Of a DNA stretch of 64,000 nt, positions 48,776 to 58,779 are shown one piece after another (the stretch's first letter is position 1; each line of letters opens with the position of its first letter). Under the pieces are notes generated by a model. That model was not told the origin of the DNA. It saw only the letters and a list, made by a program, of their open reading frames with translations, and did not search any database. Both the position numbers and the translations under genes were made by a program. This stretch comes from Hofstenia miamia (taxonomy: Eukaryota > Xenacoelomorpha > Acoela): contig SCFE01000031.1 in assembly GCA_004352715.1 (NCBI GenBank), positions 2,318,502 to 2,382,501 on the forward strand, given 5' to 3'.

Positions 48776-48832
48776 ATGGATGTTGAAATTAATTTTGACA
48801 GGGACATATCAAAACAGTTGAGTTTATATTAA
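48776..48832 (+). pseudogene. truncated 5' copy of the pseudokinase gene
   Basis: Reads MDVEINFDRDISKQLSLY and stops; the intact gene begins MDAEIIIEMDEAIS at 49624. Both ATGs follow the same duplicated upstream sequence. Only about the first 16 codons are present, so this is a leftover of the tandem duplication. Confidence 0.7.
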
Positions 48833-48864
48833 GAATGCTAAATTACATAATAATAAATTGAAAT

Positions 48865-49690
48865 GTGAGAAAGAATGAAGTATTCAGCTTGAACCTGGCA
48901 CCAAATAGGGTTAGCACTAGGCTTAGAAGATGAATTAGTTAGCATTAGCTAAAAGGAAAATAAATATAATTGTCTCTATCTCTAGGTATTGTATAAATTT
49001 TGTAAGACATTGCAGGTTGTTGTTTACACGCATTTATTCGAAATATTTCTGAGAATTTTACCTAAACTGTATGTTTATGATCTATATAATCTATAAAAAA
49101 TCAATTAAAAAAATTTAAAGAAAGACCTATTTCTAATACATCCATACGCATTTGATGATTTCATGAGAAAAAATCGATTGCTAAAGAAATCGCAATTTGA
49201 AAGAAAAATGCTGTTCAGGTATAAAAATACGCATTGCCACATGCAACTATTGATTAACAAGAGAATGATAATATTTTTATCTCATAAAACTCGACTTCGC
49301 AGTAGCCTTGACTACCGCAATATTACAATCGCATTACTTTTCTGAAATTTTTTTGAAATCTAAACCAGTCCAACTTAAATTTAAATTCCGCTAAGCAGTT
49401 GTGAGATCTTGCGAAATATACACACACAAACTTATAAAAATATTCAGAGATATTCGACGCTCGCAAATATGCTGTTTATTGCGCAATTTCTATCACAGCT
49501 TTGCGTCAAATGTTGCTATAGAAATGCATGCAGGTGTTGTGTGAATAACACATTGAACAAATTTCTAAGAAATTTTTTATAATAGGCTCCCTACACTAGA
49601 AAACTGGGCGAAACGAATCCAAAATGGATGCTGAAATTATCATTGAAATGGACGAAGCAATTTCTGATAACACTCAATCATATATAAAAC
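48865..49690 (+). repeat. tandem duplicate 2 (contains the start of the pseudokinase gene)
   Basis: Second copy of the region described at 47230-48832, ending inside the first codons of the intact gene. Confidence 0.85.
49510..49542 (+). promoter_or_regulatory. conserved upstream block, copy 2
   Basis: Identical to 48671-48703; ends 81 bases before the ATG at 49624. Confidence 0.4.
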
Positions 49691-51150
49691 AATTTCTTAA
49701 TGGAATAAATGATCGAAGATTGCAAATTGCTTATGCTTACAAAGATTTAGTTCAGAGCAAAGCTCTAAAAGAAGAACTTTCTAGTAAATTGTTCGTAAAA
49801 GTCTTTTCAGAAAATGTTATTAAAAAGACGATCTTGCTGTCACAGGGCAGACACTTTTCATGGAAAAGAGTAGAATACGGTAAACAGTCTTACTCAATTT
49901 TGTGTGAACCACGTGATAATTGCAAAATGTCGGCAGCTGAAGCAGTAAGACTTTGTTTTTCAGACATGCTTTTGTTAAAAATTGAATACGATCAATTTTT
50001 AGATTTCTCAAATGAATGGATTAAGGATTCACATCAAAAGTCAGTAATAAACTTGATGTATATAAAACACTTAAATTGTCCTTGTTTGCTATTACCGGAA
50101 CATTTTGCAATTAATCTAGAGCTAAAAGATCATTGTTTGGATATTCATAAATCAGATAATTTGAAATTTGAGTATGAAGCTCCTATTTTATTAAGTAATC
50201 AGCTTTTTAACAAAACAGGTGGCAAAGCTGAAGTTTCAAAAAGGTACTTAACGTTAGAATCAAAAACTTCTTCGAAAGTTGATGGATTAATTGACAGCAA
50301 ATTTCTTGCTAACTATATAAATCTTAAGGAAAATAGCAATCATGCCAAATTAGCTTCAGTATCATCTTCAACGAGAGAAACAATGTTTAGGAATGCTGCT
50401 ATGTGTTGTTCTGTTTATCAAATGAAAAATCCAAACATTGGTCGACCTCATCGATTAAAAAAATCAAGGAATGCCAATGTTTTGATGCTATACGACTTCA
50501 AAGATAACAATATTGAGCTCATATCTACCATGGAATATGATGAGAAAACAGTTGATTTATTCAAAATTCCCGTTAACGAACTTGAAATCAACAAAAAGTT
50601 ATATATTGCTGTAAAATTAGCAGAAGCACTTTTCGTACTTCACTCAAATGAATATGTACATAATGACTTTAGTATTAAAAGTATAGTAATCGAAAAAGAC
50701 ACGAACAATCCTGTAATTTTTGATATTAGTTGTTGCAGGGAAAAGAACAACGTTAATAGGGGAAAAGATGTTGAATCTTATATAAGGGTGGTGCGTCATA
50801 TATTTGGATTTGGTACAAGTATTAAATGTAGTAAAGACATTCCAAGTATATTAATGCCTTTACTTTGGGATCCTTATGAAAATTTTAAGACAATGGGTGA
50901 CATATATCAAACCCTTTCTGAAGTCGCACTGCCTAGAGAGTCTTTAGATTTCTTGTATTACAAAGAAATGTTTTCAAAGGAAATTAGCAGTGAAATGTAT
51001 GAAATGCTCACAGAAAAGGAATCTGAAGTTTTTAAATCAGGTAATTTTCATAAGTTAGACAAACAATACTTAAAATTAGCTGACCTTCCATTTTCAAGTA
51101 AAATAGTTAGTGTAAGTGTGTTAAGTAAAATATTTACTCTACAGACATGA
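49624..51150 (+). CDS. pseudokinase-like protein, paralogue of the gene at 40560-42113
   Basis: 508 codons open in one exon. Residues 1-205 form the same unrecognised N-terminal domain as the minus-strand gene (LSQGRHFSWKRVEYGKQ, VINLMYIKHLNCPCLLLPEH). Residues about 215-450 follow the kinase fold: QMKNPNIGRPHRL, LISTMEYDEKT, KLYIAVKLAEALFVLHSNEY, VHNDF. The glycine loop is gone, the catalytic-loop Asn is Ser353, and DFG is replaced by D367-I368-S369; Asp348 remains. It is therefore probably inactive or atypical. A donor-like CAG/GTAATT at 51040/51041 sits at the same position and phase (1) as the paralogue's donor, so residues after 472 may be intron read-through and a later exon may be missing from this model. 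No frameshift, so likely under constraint. Function unknown. Confidence 0.82.
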   Translation: MDAEIIIEMDEAISDNTQSYIKQFLNGINDRRLQIAYAYKDLVQSKALKEELSSKLFVKVFSENVIKKTILLSQGRHFSWKRVEYGKQSYSILCEPRDNCKMSAAEAVRLCFSDMLLLKIEYDQFLDFSNEWIKDSHQKSVINLMYIKHLNCPCLLLPEHFAINLELKDHCLDIHKSDNLKFEYEAPILLSNQLFNKTGGKAEVSKRYLTLESKTSSKVDGLIDSKFLANYINLKENSNHAKLASVSSSTRETMFRNAAMCCSVYQMKNPNIGRPHRLKKSRNANVLMLYDFKDNNIELISTMEYDEKTVDLFKIPVNELEINKKLYIAVKLAEALFVLHSNEYVHNDFSIKSIVIEKDTNNPVIFDISCCREKNNVNRGKDVESYIRVVRHIFGFGTSIKCSKDIPSILMPLLWDPYENFKTMGDIYQTLSEVALPRESLDFLYYKEMFSKEISSEMYEMLTEKESEVFKSGNFHKLDKQYLKLADLPFSSKIVSVSVLSKIFTLQT

Positions 51151-52338
51151 CTGTTAAAATTAAAAATGTTTCGTTTTTTATATATTGACTGCATTTCTGC
51201 TGCTGTCCAAGTGGTCATGTCTTAGGTACTTTCTAAGCAGTCAGAGTAAATTTCCATACACTCCCAAATACTTCCATATAAATTATGTTACATGAGCATG
51301 TTTAGTAACTAATTAAATATTTGGTTTGTGTAAATTGCATATTTCATGCGATACAATTTTCGAGCAAGTTACTGTTTACTAGCAGCCCAGAATTAAATGT
51401 GCATTTTTACAATTTTATTTAAAAAGCAAGTAGCAATTGCTTGGGTGCCGTGAAACTAAAGACCCTTGTTATCTTCAAATATTCAATTGAATTGCATAAA
51501 TTCCTCTTTGATACTGTAAAGGATACCATGAATTGGCAGCTTGTGTTTCTATTCAACTACCGCAGAGGAAGGCTGCGGCATGTCACATAATTCAAAATTA
51601 GGAATATTCAGCTTTGGTATTGGCTCCAAAATATAATATGAACTTATAGGTCTCAAATAAATATAGTCCCAATGAATATGGATATTTATCCAGTCCCACT
51701 TATTCCCAAGTTCATCTTCTATTTTACCAAAAATACCAAAAAATTATACAGATATTTTGAAATATATGTCCTCCATTTTTTCAGTTGTAATCTAGTCAAA
51801 TATTGGTCTTAGTCTAAAAGCAATTTGTCGTACAGTTTGTTTAAGTCCTATTGAAAACTTACTTGCAAATCCAAATCTTATGAAACTGGGGTCATTAAAA
51901 CTCATTGGCATGGATAATCTCGCAGAAACATAGTATAATTTTGATAATTTATATCAACTTTTGCATCTATACTAAGTTTATTCAAATAGAAAACTTTGAA
52001 ATACAAATGAGTAACACCACTCTAGGTCTATGAAATTGGTAGGCCAAAATGTCCCACCTCGAAACTTACAAAAGGATCCGCTGTGTAGCAGTCAAATATT
52101 TACGTGTAACAAATTTTCCGTCGCTAGTCCAACCTTTCTTTAATAAGGCTTAACTATTCCACAAGAATATTCAAAATCGATTCATTTATGGAAATCTCTT
52201 TAATTATTTTTTAAATGGCTTATTTTTCAGAAGAAACTTATAAAACAAAGTAAATTATCAGTTATCACAAAAAAAAAGTTTTGATTTAGAATATTTTGAA
52301 AGAATTCTTAAGAACAAAAAGAACACCTGGCTTCTATC
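51151..52338. other. no gene recognised
   Basis: AT-rich 3' flank of the pseudokinase gene. No homologue of the coiled-coil exon at 38577-38722 was found here. Confidence 0.4.
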
Positions 52339-52521
52339 TCATAGGTAGTTTCTGTAGCCAATGCAATGTAAATGATAAGAACTGTTCTTATTACAGCAGT
52401 TAGTGATATGAAGATCGCCCAACTCAATTTCTAACAAGATCTGGTGACATGCCCTACAACTTCTGTGAACATAATCATTTTCTAGGGTAATCGATTTCAA
52501 GATTTGGTGATATTGAATGAC
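52339..52521 (-). CDS. candidate exon with a Cys/His pattern (unassigned)
   Basis: The minus strand reads VHRSCRACHQILLEIELGDL then HITNCCNKNSSYHLHCIGYR and NYL before a stop. C-x2-C, CC and H-x-H-C resemble a small zinc-binding module (possibly PARP-type or treble-clef), but the spacing fits no family exactly. A possible acceptor CCCTAG lies just upstream near 52480. Could be chance. Confidence 0.22.
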   Translation of the reverse strand, partial: VIQYHQILKSITLENDYVHRSCRACHQILLEIELGDLHITNCCNKNSSYHLHCIGYRNYL

Positions 52522-52560
52522 CAGGTTGATCCCCAGGACCTTCACAATTTTTCTCTGCAG

Positions 52561-52740
52561 AAACTTATTGTGAATGGCTTGTTGTCAGAGTTGATCAATT
52601 TAACCATCCAAGCAAAAATTCAGCAAATTGGACCAGATCTCATTAGTGCAGTGATGAGCAGTTTGCGAAACTTGTTTGCGTTTAGAAAAGCAACAAATGA
52701 AAAATATAGTATTTATTTAAAATTAACTAAACAAAACTAG
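52561..52740 (+). CDS. candidate terminal exon (unassigned)
   Basis: A strong acceptor TTTTTCTCTGCAG ends at 52560. An open frame of 59 codons follows: KLIVNGLLSELINLTIQAKI then QQIGPDLISAVMSSLRNLFA and a stop, predicted helical. It would be phase 0, which does not fit the phase-1 donor of the pseudokinase at 51040, so the parent gene is unknown. Confidence 0.22.
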   Translation, partial: KLIVNGLLSELINLTIQAKIQQIGPDLISAVMSSLRNLFAFRKATNEKYSIYLKLTKQN

Positions 52741-53099
52741 TTTTTTTTTAAAATTTTTAAAAAAATTGTTCATTGAACACCATTCAATAATTTGGGAGTT
52801 ATTAAAGATGTATATAATTCCATACTATTGTGCTCAGATTCATGCTATGCGACCGGTTTTGATTTAAAATTAGTGTCAAAAAAAATTTGTGGCAATATAA
52901 CTCACAATACCCTCCATTTAATTTTGTAAAATATGCATGAACTTAAAAATATTCAAAATGTTGGTCGTGCTTTGTTTATTCATTAACCTTTGTTTTTTCG
53001 AGTTCTTAGTAATAAGGCATCATGAATCTTAGTATTAGGTGTTTTCATAATGATCTTAAAATTATTGATGTCTGCTCGATTTTGGTGAGAATAAATTTC

Positions 53100-53590
53100 G
53101 GAATTTATGTGCTCTGATGGGTTTTATTAACCCGAGTTTGAATATGTCGCTCTGCTTCACTGATTCAAGAATTGTGACATTCTTCACGTAAACTTGTATT
53201 CAATTGATGAATCAAACATCTCTTGAATCGGATCTTTGTTGCAAAATATATTACAAGTCTTCTTAGTTACTAATATTGGTCTTATTTTTGTGTATCTTAA
53301 TTTCTCATTACTTTTCTTTATTCTCAAGTTTGGAAGTTGTTTGTGCTCTTCAATAGATTGGTAGTTGTTGGTTTCCAGCACATCTTAGTTTCGTATGAAT
53401 AGATATTGTACGTTATTGCAACATCCAGAAAAATGAATTTATTGTTCACAGGGTGTCAATCGTAAATTTTAACACTTATAAGCAATTATTCATAAAATTC
53501 TTGAAATTTTCGACATCATCTTGATCTTTGAATATAGTAAAAAATTTCATCAACATATCTATGATATGCAATGGGCTTTGTAATTTTTAT
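53100..53590 (-). mobile_element. Penelope-like element relic (RT end and GIY-YIG region)
   Basis: Minus strand from 53571: YHRYVDEIFYYI (the RT catalytic YVDD box, here YVDE), then NNKFIFLDVAI, then IRPILVTKKTCNIFCNKDPI and EYKF, then a decayed endonuclease with SYISEAERHIQTRVN-like reading. This order (RT, then the C-x-C-associated GIY-YIG endonuclease) is specific to Penelope-like elements. Stops and frameshifts throughout. Confidence 0.7.
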
Positions 53591-53675
53591 ACTATATATA
53601 TATATTCTTTTCGGTGATATACATGGCATGCTAACAAAATTAATTGTAGTGCATTGCAAATTATATTCGTATTGA

Positions 53676-53679
<4 letters not shown>

Positions 53680-53713
<34 letters not shown>

Positions 53714-53846
53714 NNNNNNNNNNNNNNNNNNNNNNNNNNNNNNNNNNNNNNNNNNNNNNNNNNNNNNNNNNNNNNNNNNNNNNNNNNNNNNNNNNNNNNN
53801 NNNNNNNNNNNNNNNNNNNNNNNNNNNNNNNNNNNNNNNNNNNNNN

Positions 53847-53876
<30 letters not shown>
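53680..53876. repeat. (TA)n tract containing an assembly gap
   Basis: TA repeat at 53680-53713, N run at 53714-53846 (133 N), TA repeat at 53847-53876; probably one long TA array. Confidence 0.9.
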
Positions 53877-53879
<3 letters not shown>

Positions 53880-53959
53880 TAATTTTTTGAAATTATTATT
53901 ATGAGATATAGAGATCCTTTCAACTGTTTAAATAATTATATTTATTTCAAAATTCAATA

Positions 53960-54277
53960 ATGGTTTATTTAGATGTTATTGATAGAAATGATAAACATAG
54001 TTTTTATGTATATCTGAAAGACTTTAAAGTTCAAAGAAAAATTGATGAGAAGCTATTTTTATGTGATCGAAAAATTTTCCAAATTTCTAAAAAAGAAAAA
54101 ATTACTTCTTGTAGTGCTGACTTAAAGACTGTTTCTGGTATTGCTTGCCCCAAGCAAAAAGTATGCAAGAAGAGGAAATATAAAAATGCATCCAAGAACA
54201 ATGTTTTCCTCCCCAATCAATGCCGAAGATATGAATTAAAATCTAGAGTAAATTTGGGTGACGGATTGCTGGTGTGA
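53960..54277 (+). CDS. uncharacterised 105-codon open frame
   Basis: Opens MVYLDVIDRNDKHSFYVYLK and is rich in Lys with four Cys in the second half (CSADL, IACPKQKVCKKRKY). No family recognised. No splice or promoter evidence; may be part of a decayed element. Confidence 0.2.
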   Translation: MVYLDVIDRNDKHSFYVYLKDFKVQRKIDEKLFLCDRKIFQISKKEKITSCSADLKTVSGIACPKQKVCKKRKYKNASKNNVFLPNQCRRYELKSRVNLGDGLLV

Positions 54278-54739
54278 TGCATTTATAAACTATATTTTTG
54301 CTTGTTATTGTGTTTGTTGCAGCACTGACTGTTAATAAATTTCTCTATCTATCCTGCAATACAATGAAGAGCACTGTTTGCCTTTGAAATGTGCAACGAT
54401 AATTGAAAATCGTTTTTGTGGTAGTATTTCTTTGCAATGCGATTCCTGTAGGGATATCAACAGAAATAGGAAATATTAAAGAAAAGATTACTTCTATGAA
54501 TCACGAGTTAAGGATGTACTAATAGAAAAGACACACAAGAACCGAAATCAACTGAATATACACCCAAATCAGTCACTACAAGAACTTTGTTGGCTACTAT
54601 GGTTATTGGACAAAGGCATGCCAGTGCAAATTTGTATTTTACCACAGACTCAGATGCCCAGTCACTAAGAGGCGTAATGTAAGGAAACAGGCCATTTGCC
54701 TCGATTAAGAAAAAATCGTGAAGTAAATGCAATCGTCAG
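54278..54739. other. no gene recognised
   Basis: AT-rich; the minus-strand open frame at 54508-54732 shows no motif. Confidence 0.4.
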
Positions 54740-55270
54740 TCAGCAATGGAAAGTCAGTCTCGAAGATTGGACCAATCGGATCCAGTTTCAATTGTTCCAA
54801 TTTCAAATCTTCCAGTTTTGACAGAGATAGTAGAAAAAACTGTATACAATCAAATGTACGACTATATTCAGAGAAATTTACACTCCGCGTTTTCCATTTT
54901 CTATAGAAAACTGCATTCTGTTGAGACGGCTATAAGAAGAATTTGCAATGATTTCATTTTGGAATTCGATAAGTAAAGCTTGGTTGTTGTAAATCTTGTG
55001 AATCATTAAGTTGCATTCGACGTGATTAAGATGTTATAATTTAGATTGTCCAAAGAGTAGGCGTCGCAATCGTCATCAATCAGTATTCATAAACGGGAGA
55101 GAGATTGAAGTGACCACTAAAGCATGGAGTTCGGATTTAGACTACTTTTGTTCTCAATATATATAGTGTTAATTTTATCACATGTATGCTGACGATCTTC
55201 AGCCGTATTGTTCATTCCCATCAAACACATTGCTGCAATAAATCAATCGTTATGTTGATCTTTTTATAGT
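54740..55270 (+). mobile_element. LINE reverse-transcriptase relic
   Basis: Reads PISNLPVLTEIVEKTVYNQM then YDYIQRN and KLHSVETAIRRICNDFI (the RT motif region 'ISNLP...HSxETA'), and after frameshifts a catalytic box YADDLQPY from 55185. Heavily decayed; Jockey/CR1-group style. Confidence 0.78.
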
Positions 55271-55680
55271 TTGCATATGTTCATATTGATACACAAACTA
55301 TTTTAGTGCTGCTGACTAACGTTTAGCAATAAAGAAAGCACTTCTGAATACTTTTTTTATTATTAACATCCAACTAAAAATTTTGGTTTATGGCAATAGT
55401 TTACGTAAACATGTTTGAAATGTTCAAATACTACAATAAGTATGTTAGTGTGGCCTGAATACCAGAAGTTGAAAAATACTTGTCTTCAGAATCTATATAA
55501 TAACACTGATATTTTTCTGAAGCATTGCCTTTAAATCGTCACAACAACTTGCTGAATACTATTTCCTATGAAGCTATTCTGAAATATTGTATTATAACTT
55601 GTATAACAAACCTATTGAATTAATACTGAATGAGTATTGAGTATAACCCAGGGCCAATTCTAGAAGAGCAAAAAATTGAA
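55271..55680. other. no gene recognised
   Basis: AT-rich sequence between two LINE relics. Confidence 0.4.
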
Positions 55681-56000
55681 AATGAGATAAATTCATTTAT
55701 CTCAATGCTAAACGCCTCAATTCAAACAGAAATGATTTTCTAATTTTAATAAATAAGATATGTGAAATCGCAATATTCTTAATTACTGAAACTTGGCAAC
55801 AGCCTAACACTGATCTTAATTTGTTTAATCCTGACAAACATTAGTTCGACATTTTCTTAAAAAAACCGATTAGGTAGAGGTAGCGGACTCTGATATTAGC
55901 TCCAAAATGTTAAAAACGCAGTGCGTGATTTTGATTTTGAATTTAACCACAATGCATTCGAATCACTCTGAATAGAAATTATGTCTTCTGAAAATAAATG
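55681..56000 (+). mobile_element. LINE APE-type endonuclease relic
   Basis: Reads LNASIQTE / NDFLILINKICEIAIFLI and ITETW at 55782-55796 (the catalytic Glu motif), then NTDLNLFNPDKH. It lies downstream of the RT relic, so it is a separate insertion rather than the same element. Confidence 0.65.
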
Positions 56001-56057
56001 CCATAAAAAGAACTATTCTCAATCAAATAAGGTCCAAATAAAAATAATCAAATTGAC

Positions 56058-56270
56058 CAGTGGTGTACGCAAGGGGTTGGCATGGTGGAATGTCCCTCCG
56101 TCAGGTTTTCAAAATTAATTTTAATAGGTTAAATCAAAAAATTTTCGGCAAAACATTAAAAAATTTTAAACTAAGGTCTTGAAATGTATTTTTACAGCCT
56201 ATATTTTCAGTGTTTTAAAAGTGATCACTAAGATGCCATCTCCTGTCAGAAATTTCTGCGTACGCCCCTA
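56058..56270. mobile_element. hAT-type MITE, 213 bases
   Basis: Left end CAGTGGTGTACGCAAG at 56058, right end read on minus TAGGGGCGTACGCAG. Flanking octamers aaattgac and atattgaa match at 6 of 8. No coding. The end at 10541-10557 is of the same type. Confidence 0.72.
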
Positions 56271-56947
56271 ATATTGAATATCAAAATTTTGAGGCTAATA
56301 AATTATCCCTACTATTGTATAAATTAGTGCTGTGCGTCCCAATATACCTTAACAGGATTAACCGGACAGGATTAGAGATGGAATCGGATCGGATCTCGAT
56401 ATTGAGAAAAATTCGATCTGTTTGGGATCCAATTTTTTTGTAAAATAGTTTATATATATTAATTACATAAATACATCGCATACACTATATACCATTTTTG
56501 TCTCAATATTTCATAATGCAATGTAATTGTGTAAATTTATTTAATTGAACATACATCATGTTCCCTCTTTATTCTATCATATACTAGTAGTTCTCAATGA
56601 AATTTCATAATTGAATGTCATTGATTGCACAAAAGATTCCCGCCTTATTCCAAACAACACGCTAATAAAAGTAATGATAAATACTACAAATTTTACGTTA
56701 ACATCAATTAGCGAAAAAAAAAAATAGCCTGAAAAATTTATTTGCAAACCTGCAAATGGAAGGGCTGATTTTTGGAAATCCTTAAATATTTACATCAAAG
56801 AAGACACCGAGATGGAAGTAGAAAACTTTATTCGGTGTAAGTATTGCCAAAAAATCATGCGGTATGACACGAATTGAGGATGCTTGTGAATAAAAAACAT
56901 CACATAAAATGCTCTACACCAGAGGTGTGACCGTTACTGAAATACCC
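56271..56947. other. no gene recognised
   Basis: AT-rich. The stretch near 56370-56410 (GGATTAGAGATGGAATCGGA) resembles a transposon end but no partner was found. Confidence 0.35.
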
Positions 56948-57013
56948 CGCTATCGCTAACTATCGCTATTTGACTTTCGCTAGTAGCTATTTTCGCTATT
57001 TGGACTTTGCTAT
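56948..57013. repeat. GCTA motif cluster
   Basis: Eight GCTA words in 66 bases, mostly CGCTAT or CGCTATTT, next to a hAT-like CAGAGGTGTGACC at about 56923. Possibly subterminal repeats of another hAT element; no right end found. Confidence 0.4.
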
Positions 57014-58779
57014 TAAAAAACACGTATTTTTAATTTTTAATTCTTCTAGAAGTTATACTTCACAAGTAATAAGTTTGAAAAATTTTCTTCTGATAACCTT
57101 GCGCGTTTTCATTAGACGAAATTTTTATTTTCAAAATTCGCTAGATGGCGTCGTAAAATATTAAATTAGTATGTAAAAAACAAAGGAAAATTTGGTATTT
57201 AGAGCTATAGCCCTTTTAATATTGCAATTTGTCTGCGTTACGAAACAATTATTAGTAAATTAAGCTTTGCTGCATGTATTCAGCCATTAAAATTCGAAAG
57301 TGACCCAGTGAATATTCTGACAAATGAGGTTAAATTTAGTACAGGACTTTTCAAAAATTCGTTAGAATTTTCAAAAATTATTGCTTTGTAGAGGTGATTC
57401 CAATTTGATATTTCTATATTACGAAACGAATTATGATTGCCGGACCTCTTCTGGTAAACTTGCAGCTGTTTATTTGATTTCACTCAGTTTCGTTCTTTTG
57501 ACAAATGAGTTCAAAGTATGCCACACACCCGCAGATTTACACTGCTTTAGGACAGCCAGTACTCTGTCAATTCTTGTACAACTCCTTAGGTCTTTCCAGC
57601 ATTCTTTAGAACTCCTTTAGTTCTATATTACATTGTTAATATTATATTTTTAGTTATTATTCCCTTTATGATATCAACACTTTAGTTTATTACAACTTTC
57701 GAATTTCTGCTCAACAATTACAACTGATGCATTTCAGAACACTATTACTCTGCGACTTTTGACGTTATGCACTGGGGTTATACAGTAAAATATGCGCGCT
57801 GACTAGCTCCATGTGAAACTATTTTTTAATTTTTAAATTTATCTATGCTGGTTGCAAAATATTGGCCAAACCAGTTTTTTAATTTACACTTTCGTAAGAT
57901 TCGATTATTATAATTAATAGAGTAGACGCAATTTGGATACCTATATCTCCATGAGTTTTTATACTATCGACACAGTTTAAATACCATTCGATGCGTGCTG
58001 AATAGATCTATGATAAACTGATTTTTAATTTTGGAATTTTTTTAATTTTCCCTATTTTTAGAGCGATAAATGTAATTGATAAAAACACTTTCATAGCTTT
58101 TCAATATTTGCTTTATGTAAACAAAGGAGTAGAGTTTCCTTTGATGTCTGAAATTATGTCATTGACCTGTCTAGAGCAAAGCAATTTTAACCTTGGAGTA
58201 GAATAACTTCGCAAGGTTACTGTGAAGTCAATTTTGACGCTGTAGTCATAAAATATATATCATTCTTCTACACAAAAATAGCTCCGTGTGGCAGTGTTTG
58301 TCGATTTCCGATTTGATCAATACTTGTATTGTAAACTGGGAACAATGTATCAGTAGATTATTACGAACTTAAAGTGCTTTTCAAGGACAATTCATTCAGT
58401 GCAGCTCTATTTCATAAAAATGGGTGTTTGTTGTACACTATCTACCCAGACAAAAATGAGAAATCCCCACGATATCCTATAAACATCTCACTGCGACATA
58501 ATTGCCATCCTAGCAATATCACAAGAACATCGCAATGCATCCTTAAATGATCCTAAATCAGTCTTAATGTCCGTCCAAAATAATATCTTTAGAATGTCTC
58601 CCTGAGACACCATATGTCCCAATAAGACGTTCTCAAGGTGTCTCAGCAGATGGTTTTTAGATTGTATCAAAATGAGATATTTGAGAATAGTGGAAAGCGA
58701 GATAGGTTAATGACCCTCACAACGACACCACTTATAACAGCAAAATACACTAATTCAATGTGTTTTAAGTGCATATGAC
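57014..58779. other. no gene recognised
   Basis: AT-rich. Short open frames at 57381-57620 and elsewhere show no motif. The last 300 bases contain repeated GAGACAC/TGTCTC words. Confidence 0.35.

Larger units (their letters stand above)
47230..48832 (+). repeat. tandem duplicate 1 of the pseudokinase upstream region
   Basis: Blocks 47235-47480, 47500-47740 and 48533-48832 match 48872-49110, 49128-49320 and 49388-49680 in order and orientation, with roughly 10-20 percent differences by eye. Shared words include TGTATGTTTATGATCTATAT, AAAAATCGATTGCTAAAG and GCATTGCCACATGCA. The stretch 47745-48530 has no counterpart in the second copy. Confidence 0.85.
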
